From NCBI GenBank assembly GCA_036505215.1, contig DASXTW010000100.1, positions 1-64,000 on the forward strand: a DNA stretch of 64,000 nucleotides. The letters run 5' to 3'. This DNA comes from DASXTW01 sp036505215 (GTDB taxonomy: Bacteria; Actinomycetota; UBA4738). Below the pieces are notes generated by a model. The model did not search any database. It was not told the origin of the DNA and saw only the letters and a list, made by a program, of their open reading frames with translations. Positions 33,181 to 41,635 of the stretch are shown one piece after another (the stretch's first letter is position 1; each line of letters begins with the position of its first letter). The translations under genes were made by a program, and so were the position numbers.

Positions 33181-33694
33181 GGCCCGCTCCCCGAGTACTG
33201 CGCGCCGTCCGTTACTGGCGCCCAGCCCGCCGCGGCCACTTCCTTCATCACGTCGGCGATGCCGAACGATTGGGCAGGCTGGAGCCAGGCGTAGGTCGCG
33301 CGGTGTATGTCAAGGGCAGCACTGGATGATAGACGAGGGTGCCCAGATACTCCTGGGAAGCTGTGGCATCCGCCGAAGTCTCGCTCGATCGTCGCATGGA
33401 GCTACCCGGAGGACGACGTAGCGCCCGGAACCGGCCGCGCTCAGGTTGCGAAGCCCCTGATACAATGCCGCGCTCGCCCGCATTCGGGACCACCAGCAGA
33501 TTCACACGGTATTTCTGGACGAGTGACAGGAACGGGACACAGTCCGTCTGGTCGCCGAGGAGGGTTTGGGGACCATCCGACGTCGGCGCCCAGCGCGCCA
33601 TGGTGTCTACGTGGATGGCACTCGACGGCATTCGAACCTGGAATGATGCGCCACGTGAATGGCGAGCAGGACCGCTTCCGGGGCGCTTTCCCAC
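33177..33694 (-). pseudogene. decayed coding remnant upstream of the 31138-33180 gene
   Basis: This 500-nt gap holds protein-like sequence in three successive minus-strand frames. One frame (to about 33470) contains DGPQTLLGDQTDCVPFLSLV and QKYRVNLLVVPNAGERG; after one apparent extra base the next frame gives LYQGLRNLSAAGSGRYVVLRVA; a third frame (33177-33401) gives HATIERDFGGCHSFPGVSGH and later YAWLQPAQSFGIADVMKEVA and stops in a GTGA overlap with the next gene. The first two pieces resemble the soluble end of a membrane glycosyltransferase. It looks like a gene broken by frameshifts and truncated at its 5' end by the YfhO-like gene at 33699. Confidence 0.5.
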
Positions 33695-33698
33695 ACAG

Positions 33699-36089
33699 AT
33701 GAACCGAGCGACGCGCGCCGTCCGAAGCGCTCTGGCTCGCTACGCGGGCGCAGTTGCCGGGCCGCTCCTCATCGTTGGAACCGTTCTTTTCGTCCTCAGA
33801 AACTTCGCCTTCCGCGGGCTGCTGACGTTGTCGGACGTCCGGACCGTCTACCTCCCCGGGTACTGCTACCTGGGCAAGAGCCTTGCCGCCGGACACATCC
33901 CGACATGGAACCCCTACACCATGGCCGGGGTTCCCTTCGCGTCCGCGCCTGAATCCGGGTGGGGATACCTTCCTCCGACCCTGCTGTTCACCGGATTCGG
34001 ATGTGGCACGGCGATCCGGTGGATGATCGTGATCCAACCCATCCTGGCAGGCCTGGGGATCTACTGGTTCCTCAGGAGCGAGGGCCTTTCGCGTCCAGCG
34101 TCAACGGTGGGTGGCCTGTCGCTCGCGCTGCTGATCGCCGGTGCGAACCTCGTCGTCTCGCTCCCCTTCGCGGGTACCCTGGCCTGGACGGCCCTGGCCC
34201 TGGCCGCGGCATCGCGGTACCTGCGCGCCCAGACGTGGTCTGCTCGGCTGGCCTGGGCCGTTCCCACTGCCCTGGCCTGGGGACAGCTCGCCGCCGCGTA
34301 TCCGAGCTCGGGCCTTTTGGTGGGGACGCTCGCGCTGGTTGCGTTTCTCGTGGTGAGGAGCTGGACCCGAGTCGCTCTGGGCGAGCGAGCCCGAAGGGAG
34401 GCCATCCTCGCGGTGGGACTTCTCCTCGTGGCTCTGGTTCCAGTCAACCTGGCGTACTTTCTGCCTCGAGTCAGCTTGGCAGGAAGGACGAGCCTGGGGC
34501 TCGGGTACGTGGGCCTGCAACGACTGGGGGAGGCCCTCGCGGGTCTGCCACCCGGCCCGGTAAGGATCAGAGTGGCCACTGGCTTGTCATGGCCGCTGAA
34601 GCTGGCCATCTCACCGGGAGCGCACGCGGCGGCGATCGCCCTGGGCCTGTGCTTCGCCGCTTTGTGGACCCGACGCTACCGGGCTCTGGCGATCACGTTC
34701 AGCCTGTACGGTGTCGTGTGCTACATCCTCGGCCTTCGGTTGTTCGCTCAGTCAGTCCCCGAGTCGGTCCGATCGATGCGATTCGCCGACTTCTACCTGC
34801 ACAAGCCGTACTCCTTCATCTTCGAGGTGTTCCTGGCCATCAGCGTGCTGGCGGGCCTCGGGGTGCAGGCCTGGCGGGAGGCGGACTCGGCACGCCGGCG
34901 CGCGGCGATGGTTCTTCCGGGGATCGTCCTGTGGGGAGTGCTGCCCGCCTCGCTGGGCGCACGCCCGGCCTCGCTGGCCGCACTTGCGGGGGGAGCGTTC
35001 GTAGGGGCCGCGGCGCTCGTGGCAGGGATACGCCGGCCCGTGGCATACGCGCTGGTCCCCGTGGTGATGGCGATCGAGCTTGTGGCAAATACTTTCGTCC
35101 CGCAAGGACGAGTCCCCTTCCAGCCCCAACCTCCGAGGCTGGCGCCCGGGGCATCGCCGTCCGTCGTACTGGACCGCTACCTCGAGCCGAACGCGATCGC
35201 CCGGACGATCCATGAGAAAGACGGAGGCCGTTATCTCACCGTCGGTCCGGGCAAGGTGTATGACCGGGAGAGCAACGACATGCTGCTCTTCCGCAACGAG
35301 ACCACGGACGGTTTCGGGTCCATCCAGCTCTTGCGGTATTGGACCTTCGTTCGGGCCGCGCAGCAATCTCCACTCGAATACCACCGGGCGTTCTTCATCG
35401 AGCCCACCCCCCAGATCCTGGATCTCCTGCAGGTCGAGTGGCTGATCGCCGGCGCCAACCTCCCCCCTCAGGCCGACTGGGTACCGGTGCGCCAGCAGGA
35501 CGGGTGGATTCTGTACCGGCGAGGAGACCCTTCTCCTCGCGTCTCGCTCATCGGAAGGTGGAGCGTCGTGGCGAGCCCCGACCTGGCCCGCGACATGACG
35601 ACCAGTCGTTCATTCGATCCCTCCGAGCAGGTGATCCTGGAACGAGATCCTGGCTTGCATTCCGCGGCCGGGGGACAACGGCCGGGAAGTGCCCACTTCG
35701 TCTGGCTCGCGAACAATGCCGCGAGGATCGACGTCGACGCTCCGGCTCCCGGAATCGCGCTGGTCCGAAATTCCTACGACCCCAACTGGCGGGCCACGGT
35801 AGACGGACGGCCCGCTCCTGTCCTTGCCGCGGACTACATCCTGCAGGGGATCCCGGTCGGCTCGGGCCATCACACGATCGTTCTGTCGTACCGCGATACG
35901 TCGATCGGCGCAGGACTCGCGGGGTCCGCTCTCTCCATCCTCGCCCTCCTCGGAAGTTCCCTGGCCATGCGGCGTCGCCGCCGAACGCCCTGGCGGTCAC
36001 GGTCGGCGCCTGTTCCGGCGGCCGAGCGCAACGCTGTGATCGGAGCTCCGTCCCCAGGCTCGACTGGGAGCGGCGGCCCCGTCGGATAA
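33699..36089 (+). CDS. YfhO-like membrane protein, paralogue 2
   Basis: A 796-residue polytopic protein clearly paralogous to the genes at 28793 and 39209. Shared blocks are SDVRTVYLPGYCYLGKSLAA, HIPTWNPYTMAGVPFASAPE, a row of about twelve helices, and C-terminal YDPNWRATVDGRPAPVLAAD with HHTIVLSYRD. Start ATG 33699 was set by alignment with the paralogues; the frame is open further upstream but that part overlaps the decayed remnant. A GtrA-like gene follows in the same direction after 23 nt. Likely role: transfer of a lipid-linked sugar outside the membrane. Confidence 0.87.
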   Translation: MNRATRAVRSALARYAGAVAGPLLIVGTVLFVLRNFAFRGLLTLSDVRTVYLPGYCYLGKSLAAGHIPTWNPYTMAGVPFASAPESGWGYLPPTLLFTGFGCGTAIRWMIVIQPILAGLGIYWFLRSEGLSRPASTVGGLSLALLIAGANLVVSLPFAGTLAWTALALAAASRYLRAQTWSARLAWAVPTALAWGQLAAAYPSSGLLVGTLALVAFLVVRSWTRVALGERARREAILAVGLLLVALVPVNLAYFLPRVSLAGRTSLGLGYVGLQRLGEALAGLPPGPVRIRVATGLSWPLKLAISPGAHAAAIALGLCFAALWTRRYRALAITFSLYGVVCYILGLRLFAQSVPESVRSMRFADFYLHKPYSFIFEVFLAISVLAGLGVQAWREADSARRRAAMVLPGIVLWGVLPASLGARPASLAALAGGAFVGAAALVAGIRRPVAYALVPVVMAIELVANTFVPQGRVPFQPQPPRLAPGASPSVVLDRYLEPNAIARTIHEKDGGRYLTVGPGKVYDRESNDMLLFRNETTDGFGSIQLLRYWTFVRAAQQSPLEYHRAFFIEPTPQILDLLQVEWLIAGANLPPQADWVPVRQQDGWILYRRGDPSPRVSLIGRWSVVASPDLARDMTTSRSFDPSEQVILERDPGLHSAAGGQRPGSAHFVWLANNAARIDVDAPAPGIALVRNSYDPNWRATVDGRPAPVLAADYILQGIPVGSGHHTIVLSYRDTSIGAGLAGSALSILALLGSSLAMRRRRRTPWRSRSAPVPAAERNAVIGAPSPGSTGSGGPVG

Positions 36090-36112
36090 CATCGGGAACT
36101 CGGAGCCAAGGG

Positions 36113-36742
36113 ATGCACACGGACCCAAGTAGTGAACTTCCACGGGACGTCCGCGATGGCGGACCGGGGATCGGTACGTCCTCGACTGCGGACGCGGCTG
36201 GAGAGTCCCGCTCGAACCAAGCATCACGTGATGACGGGGGCCCGCGAAGACCGAGGTTCCTCTTCGTTCGGGGGATCGACTTCGCCAGGCTCACCAGGTT
36301 CGGGATGGTGAGTGTGATCACAACGTTCGTCGATTTCGCCATCTTCAACCTCCTCGTGATCCCCAAGCTCCTTCCGCCCCTGGTCGCCACGACGATCTCC
36401 TACACCTGTGGCATCGTGGCCAGCTTCGTCCTCAACAAGTGGTTCACGTTCCGGGGAGGCCGGGACAGCCTTGTCCACGAGTTCGGGCTGTTCGTGGGGA
36501 TCAACGTCGTCGGGCTCGGACTCAACAACGGAGCCGTGGCCCTCGTGGAGCACGTCGCGGGAGGGGGCACCCTGCTGCTGAACATGGCGAAGCTGGGGGC
36601 GGGCGCGCTGACGTGGGTCCTGAAGTTCCTGACCTTCAAGCACTGGGTGTTCCCCGTCCGGGAGCCTGTCACGGCTGGCTGGACGAAGGCTGGGGCTGAG
36701 GCGCCGGATCAGCGCCCGACCACGGAGGGCCGCACTTGCTGA
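36113..36742 (+). CDS. GtrA family membrane protein
   Basis: A 209-residue protein: a hydrophilic N-terminus of about 65 residues, then the GtrA domain with four helices (RFGMVSVITTFVDFAIFNLL to LLNMAKLGAGALTWVLKFL) and the family ending FKHWVF. GtrA proteins are thought to move polyprenyl-phosphate sugars across the membrane, or to help the GT2 that makes them. ATG 36113 follows the YfhO-like gene by 23 nt. Its last 34 nt overlap the convergent GT2 gene, a natural partner enzyme. Confidence 0.9.
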   Translation: MHTDPSSELPRDVRDGGPGIGTSSTADAAGESRSNQASRDDGGPRRPRFLFVRGIDFARLTRFGMVSVITTFVDFAIFNLLVIPKLLPPLVATTISYTCGIVASFVLNKWFTFRGGRDSLVHEFGLFVGINVVGLGLNNGAVALVEHVAGGGTLLLNMAKLGAGALTWVLKFLTFKHWVFPVREPVTAGWTKAGAEAPDQRPTTEGRTC

Positions 36743-37518
36743 GCTCGCAGCTTCCTCAGCCTGCGGCGTAACTTGACCAGGCCCCAAAGGGTGCGGGGAA
36801 TACGGCGGAAGATCCCGGTGCGGGAGTGGCGCAGCTCCTCGGTCCTGATGGGAACTTCCGTGATTCGAAGACCCGCCCAATCCGCTCGAGCGATCAGCTC
36901 CGTGTCGAACAGGTCCTGGGTGGACTCGACCTCGTTCGCCAAGGGGGCAATGGCCTCTCGCACGAACAGTTTCATCCCGTGTGTCTCCGTCACCCGCACT
37001 CCCAACAGGCGACGGACCAACCAGCCGAACGAGCGAGAGATGATTCGCCGGATGAGGATCCGCGAGTCGTGCGAGCCGAGCAGCCCTTTGGCGGCGATCA
37101 CGATGTCGGCGTCGGCCCGCATCGCCATCGCCAGGAAGTCCAGATCGAAATAGTCGGCGTCGAAATTGACGATGAACTGGCCTCGCGCCGCAAGGAATCC
37201 AGCCTTCATGGCCGCACCGTAGTCGGGACGGTCCAGCTGGAGCACGGTGACCCTCGGGATCTCGCGGGCGAGGTCTTCGGCGACCCTACGCGTGGCGTCC
37301 GCGCTCCCGTTCTCGCTCAAGATGATCTCGACGGAGTCGAGTCCCCGCTTGTGCAAGCCCGCATGGATCAGCTCGACGGTCCGCCGAAGGATCATCTCTT
37401 CGTTGTGAACCGGGATGACGATCGATACCGAGTCGGGATCGGTTTCGGGCGAGACAGGATCAGGCTCCAACCCTGGGCTTTGATCGTCTCCGGGTTGATT
37501 TGGGTGCTGTTCTTTCAT
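36709..37518 (-). CDS. glycosyltransferase family 2
   Basis: A 269-residue GT2 enzyme. SVSIVIPVHNEEMILRRTV begins the GT-A fold, FIVNFDADYFDLDFL carries the metal-binding Asp residues (D-x-D), and LDTELIARADWAGLRITEVP is the acceptor side. It resembles dolichol-phosphate-mannose-synthase-like GT2s but lacks C-terminal helices, so it would rely on GtrA or other membrane partners. Start ATG 37518 was chosen over codons up to 37602. It is followed upstream in the same direction by a GT39-like gene 25 nt away. Confidence 0.9.
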   Translation of the reverse strand: MKEQHPNQPGDDQSPGLEPDPVSPETDPDSVSIVIPVHNEEMILRRTVELIHAGLHKRGLDSVEIILSENGSADATRRVAEDLAREIPRVTVLQLDRPDYGAAMKAGFLAARGQFIVNFDADYFDLDFLAMAMRADADIVIAAKGLLGSHDSRILIRRIISRSFGWLVRRLLGVRVTETHGMKLFVREAIAPLANEVESTQDLFDTELIARADWAGLRITEVPIRTEELRHSRTGIFRRIPRTLWGLVKLRRRLRKLRAQQVRPSVVGR

Positions 37519-37543
37519 CGCGGGTACATGGCCGGCGGATAGC

Positions 37544-39064
37544 CTACGGCTCCAGGCGGTAAACGACGAAGTTTCCCGCCGAGAAGACTTCCGCCAACTC
37601 ATCCTGATAGTGCAGTACGAACCGCCGCAGGTATGGACGATCGAGCGGGCTGACGATCAGGTACCGGGCACGGATCCGGCGCATGTACGCCCACAATTGC
37701 TGCTCGTCTCTCGGCTCGAAGTACGTCGAAGCCGGGCGGCCCGTGAAGAGCGAGAGCGCTCGAGGCTTGGCGAAGACGAACACGTCCTGAGGGGCGGTCT
37801 GATCCTTCACGAACGCCCACAGTTGCTGGGCCACCGGGGACGTAGGTCCGCCGGCAAGTGGGCCGAAGTCTGTTCGAGCATACACACGCGTGTACGAGGC
37901 GAGGATCCCAGCGACCAAAATGGCGGGGACGATGACACCAGCCGCTCCGAGCCGCTTCCGGAGGATTCGGGCTGCAGCGCCCGCGCCGACCAGCGCGAAG
38001 AAGACGAAGAACGGGATCCATGGGATCAGGTATCGGCCAACGGTCCGGGCATGCCACGCGAGGATCGGAATGGAGTACATGACAGGCCAGATCTCCATCA
38101 CGGTGATCCGACGCCTGACACGGACGACAAAGCCCACGAGCGCGAGAGCGCCGAGAGCCCAGAAGAGGACGGGAGGCGCGCCTCCCGTCCGATCGCTCTG
38201 CCAGAACCGCCGGAGTGAGACGGCGTAGCCCTTGACGTTCCGGACGATGGATCCCGGTGTTGGCTGGTCCGTATAGCCGCCACCTCCGTGCACGAAGAGG
38301 CTCTGAGCTCCCATGAGAATGACCACGACCGCGAGCGGGACGAACGTCATGCGGGTGAGCCGCCTGGAACGAATCAGGTCCACAGCAACGAGCGTTGGGA
38401 TCAGCGCGAGGCCGACGGCCCTGGTTCCAATGGCCAGGTAAAGAGCGGCGCCGACCGCCAACGGATAGAGAGGCCTCCAGCGCAATCGGCTCTCCCAGTC
38501 GGGAGCCCGGTGGACGAGCAGAAGAGTCGATGTGGCGAAGAACAGGAAGGGCACGTCCGAGACAACGTTGTCCTTGAACTGCCAGAAGAAGGGGTTGAAG
38601 CCCAGGATGGCCAGGAAGCCCAGCAGGGATGGTACGGGGAGCTCGGTTCGCACGAGGAGGCTGAGGAGCATCAGGGAACCCGCGAAGAAGGCCAACACCT
38701 CAACCTTCATGGGGGTGAAGTCGAGACCGAACAATTTGTACACGGGGGCGAGGAAGAGCGGGAACACCGGAGGGTAGGCCAGAGGGGCGAGCGGCGCGTG
38801 GGGGTTCTGGATGTATCCGGTATCGGCGTATGGGATCCCTTCGACGATGTTCTTCGCGTGGTGGATATACATCGCGAAGTCGTCGCCCCACCGGTGTCCT
38901 GCTCGGATCGTGAGGGCCTGGAAGACGACGACGGCCAGGATCACGACCAGAGGGGCCCACAGCGCGCGCAGGAGCGAGGAATCCCTCTCACGTTCCTTCT
39001 CGCCCGTCGGTTGATAAAGGGGCTGGCGCTCACGAGGATGAGCAGGTGCAGCTTGGTCCGTCAT
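37544..39064 (-). CDS. GT39-like (GT-C) membrane glycosyltransferase
   Basis: A 506-residue polytopic membrane protein. HRWGDDFAMYIHHAKNIVEG after helix 1 has the Asp-Asp pair used by GT-C transferases of the PMT/ArnT group, followed by AYPPVFPLFLAPVYKLFGLD and about ten helices. The soluble C-terminus (VAQQLWAFVKDQTAPQDVFV, IRARYLIVSPLDRPYLRRF) is the usual extracytoplasmic end. It probably transfers a sugar from a polyprenyl-phosphate carrier. ATG 39064 overlaps (ATGA) the stop of the upstream GT2 fragment. Confidence 0.88.
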   Translation of the reverse strand: MTDQAAPAHPRERQPLYQPTGEKERERDSSLLRALWAPLVVILAVVVFQALTIRAGHRWGDDFAMYIHHAKNIVEGIPYADTGYIQNPHAPLAPLAYPPVFPLFLAPVYKLFGLDFTPMKVEVLAFFAGSLMLLSLLVRTELPVPSLLGFLAILGFNPFFWQFKDNVVSDVPFLFFATSTLLLVHRAPDWESRLRWRPLYPLAVGAALYLAIGTRAVGLALIPTLVAVDLIRSRRLTRMTFVPLAVVVILMGAQSLFVHGGGGYTDQPTPGSIVRNVKGYAVSLRRFWQSDRTGGAPPVLFWALGALALVGFVVRVRRRITVMEIWPVMYSIPILAWHARTVGRYLIPWIPFFVFFALVGAGAAARILRKRLGAAGVIVPAILVAGILASYTRVYARTDFGPLAGGPTSPVAQQLWAFVKDQTAPQDVFVFAKPRALSLFTGRPASTYFEPRDEQQLWAYMRRIRARYLIVSPLDRPYLRRFVLHYQDELAEVFSAGNFVVYRLEP

Positions 39065-39225
39065 GCGCCGACCCACGCCAATGGGGCCGTCACGACTGGG
39101 GCCGTCACGGCAACATGGCTGCAGTATGCGAGGGCTGTCTGGCCGCGCTGGTCTCCGAGCCGATTGAGCGTCTTCACCAGCTGAGGTTCGCGATATGAAA
39201 CCGGCACGATGACGGTGACCTTCAC
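39061..39225 (-). pseudogene. GT2 N-terminal fragment
   Basis: A 54-codon frame from GTG 39225 begins KVTVIVPVSYREPQLVKTLN, an unmistakable GT2 N-terminus, but leaves the family after about 35 residues and ends HVAVTAPVVTAPLAWVGA, where a short GTGACGGCCCCA sequence is repeated. Its stop overlaps the ATG of the GT39-like gene by ATGA. It looks like a deleted glycosyltransferase gene kept as a leader-like reading frame. Its first bases overlap the start of the divergent YfhO-like gene at 39209. Confidence 0.6.
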
Positions 39226-41620
39226 GGCCGCTAAGGGTACACGGCCATCGGCGCGCCAGAACCCGATTGCCGGCACGGCCCGGGCGGCCGCAGGACCCGC
39301 ACTGATCGTGGCGGGGGTGATCGTGGTTCTGCAGGGCTTCCTGTTCCAATCCAGGATCTCTTCGCAACACCCCGACGTTCTGGGCTTCTGGCTCCCCACG
39401 TACTGCTTCCTCGGGAAGAGCCTGGCAGCCGGGCATCTCCCGGCATGGAATCCGTATGTCATGGGGGGAGTGCCGTTCGCCGCCGATCCCCAGTCGGGCT
39501 GGCTGTACGCGCCCGCCATGCTCCTGTTCTCGACAGTTTCGTGCGGTGCCGCAATCCGGTTGCTGATCGCGTTCCAACCGGCGCTCGGCGGTCTGGCGCT
39601 CTATGGGTTCTTCCGCAGCGAGAAGCTCTCCCGCCCAGCGGCCACGGTCGGAGGGCTGGCCCTCGCGCTCGGCCTCGCAGCCTCTCGGCTCGTGCTGTTC
39701 CTGCCTTTCCCGTCCGCGTTCGCCTGGACGGCAGTGCTGCTGTGGCTCTGCTCCGCCACCCTGAACGCTCGAACCTGGCCCGGCCGGATCGGATGGGCGT
39801 TGCTGGCGGCGCTCGCGTGGGGGCAGCTCGCCGCGGCCTACTTCTCCCACGGCCTGATCTTGGGAACGGCGGCGGTCGCTTTCTATGTCGGAGCCAAGGC
39901 GTGGTCCGGGGCCAGGGCCGGGACCCGCCGGGGAAGGGGCTCTCTCGTCCTCGCCGGGCTCCTAGCCCTGACCTTCATCGGGGTCAACCTGGCGTTCCTT
40001 CTGCCTCGGTTGGCCTATGTCCCGGAAACGAGCTACGGACGGGTCGTGTCCGGACCGGCCCAACTCGGGCCCGCGCCGAGCCCTCTGTGGCCCCTCAAGC
40101 TGGCCACGTCACCGGGGGGGTATCTCGGGATGGCCACCCTCGTCCTGGCTCTCGCCGCGCCATGGTCCCGTCGTCATCGCCCTCTCGCCATCGCCTTCGG
40201 GGCGTTCGGGATTCTCTCGTACGCACTGGGTGTGGATCGGGTGGCTCCCACCCTGGCCCGAGCCGTCGAAGGCGTGCCGGTCCTCGACTTCTATGCCCAC
40301 TTCCCGGGGCGATTCAGCCTGGGGCTGTTCCTGGCCATCCCCGTCCTCGCGGCCATCGGGCTGGACGCATGGGTCGAACCGCGCCCTCCCAGGGAGCGCG
40401 CCCGGATGGTCGCCCCGGGCGTCCTTCTCTTCCTCGTGCTCCCCGCGGTGCTCGGGGCCGGCTGGCTGCGCCTCCTCGTCCCTGCGCTTGGCGCTGTGGC
40501 AGGCGCGGTCGCGCTGGTCGGCGTCGCTCGTCGCAAGGCACCCGCCGCCCTCGTGCCCGGGCTGCTTGCGGTGGAGCTGGCCGCCGGGGGCCTCCTCGGG
40601 CAGACGTCGGGACCCCTCGGCGCCGACCGCGCCTACGCGGACGACCTCTTCGGCGCGACGACCACGAACTGGTTTGTCCCTCTGGCCCGTCCGGACGTGG
40701 ACGTGCACGCCTACCTTCGGCCCGGTCCGATCGCCAAGGACCTGCAGGGCTCGCCAAGTCGCTACATCAGCCTGGACCCTGCCGAGGCGTCCTCGCGAGG
40801 CTATCTCACACTGCAGGACTCACGATCCTGGGGGTTGATGGCGAACCAGCGGGCGATGCTGTTCCGCCTCCAGGATGGGCAGGGATACAACCCGGTTCAA
40901 CTCGACCGCTACTGGACCTACGTGCGCGCGGTGACCGACCGTCCTCTGGCGTACAACGCGTCGTTCTTCGACCGCCCGTCGGCCACCACCCTCGATCTGC
41001 TCCAGGTGGGACAGATGGTTGCCCCCGCCGACGCTAACGCCGCGGCCCCATCGCTGCCACTGGGATCCCCGCCGGCGTCCGGATGGATCGCGCTCGGTCG
41101 GGAGAACGGGTGGACGCTCTACGGCGCGCCCGACGTACCGCCCCGAGCATCCGTCCTCACCTCCTGGCGCGTCGTGCACGACTCGCTGGCCAGCCTTCGC
41201 GTCGTGACCGCACGGGACTTCGATCCCTCCCGGATGGTCGTCCTGGAACAGGAACCGGGTCTCGGCTCGGCCGGCGCCGGGTCCGGCGGGGTGGCTCGAG
41301 CAGAGTATCGAGCGGAGGGACCCCAGTTCGCCATGGTGAGCGTCGATGCTCCCTCCGCTGCAGTCGTCCTGGTCCGAACCCCCTACGCCCGGAACTGGCA
41401 CGCCAGGGTCGACGGCCGAGATGTCCGGATCCTCCCGGCCGATCACCTGCTCCAGGGCGTCCCCGTCTCGGCCGGCTCCCACGAGATCACGCTCAAGTAC
41501 GACGATCCCTGGATCGGCTACGGGCTTGCGGGATCCGTGATCTTCGGGGCATTGATGGCTCTTGCCGTCCTCGCGGCCCGTCGAGCGCGTGGCTCCCTGG
41601 CCGACCAAGGAACGCGCTAG
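39209..41620 (+). CDS. YfhO-like membrane protein, paralogue 3
   Basis: An 803-residue polytopic protein with the same plan as the genes at 28793 and 33699: LGFWLPTYCFLGKSLAAGHL, PAWNPYVMGGVPFAADPQSG, about twelve helices, and C-terminal TPYARNWHARVDGRDVRILP with GSHEITLKYDDPWIGYGLAG. It is closest in its C-terminus to paralogue 1 (shared YDDPxIGYGLAGS). Start ATG 39209 gives a short basic tail before helix 1 as in the paralogues. It overlaps the divergent GT2 fragment by 17 nt. Confidence 0.88.
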   Translation: MTVTFTAAKGTRPSARQNPIAGTARAAAGPALIVAGVIVVLQGFLFQSRISSQHPDVLGFWLPTYCFLGKSLAAGHLPAWNPYVMGGVPFAADPQSGWLYAPAMLLFSTVSCGAAIRLLIAFQPALGGLALYGFFRSEKLSRPAATVGGLALALGLAASRLVLFLPFPSAFAWTAVLLWLCSATLNARTWPGRIGWALLAALAWGQLAAAYFSHGLILGTAAVAFYVGAKAWSGARAGTRRGRGSLVLAGLLALTFIGVNLAFLLPRLAYVPETSYGRVVSGPAQLGPAPSPLWPLKLATSPGGYLGMATLVLALAAPWSRRHRPLAIAFGAFGILSYALGVDRVAPTLARAVEGVPVLDFYAHFPGRFSLGLFLAIPVLAAIGLDAWVEPRPPRERARMVAPGVLLFLVLPAVLGAGWLRLLVPALGAVAGAVALVGVARRKAPAALVPGLLAVELAAGGLLGQTSGPLGADRAYADDLFGATTTNWFVPLARPDVDVHAYLRPGPIAKDLQGSPSRYISLDPAEASSRGYLTLQDSRSWGLMANQRAMLFRLQDGQGYNPVQLDRYWTYVRAVTDRPLAYNASFFDRPSATTLDLLQVGQMVAPADANAAAPSLPLGSPPASGWIALGRENGWTLYGAPDVPPRASVLTSWRVVHDSLASLRVVTARDFDPSRMVVLEQEPGLGSAGAGSGGVARAEYRAEGPQFAMVSVDAPSAAVVLVRTPYARNWHARVDGRDVRILPADHLLQGVPVSAGSHEITLKYDDPWIGYGLAGSVIFGALMALAVLAARRARGSLADQGTR

Positions 41621-41635
41621 AAAAGGCTCGCCCAA

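Noticed and set aside
39065..39850. N-terminal extension of the GT39-like protein
   Set aside because: Antisense to the YfhO-like gene and unlike any membrane protein; ATG 39064 overlapping the GT2 fragment is the better start.
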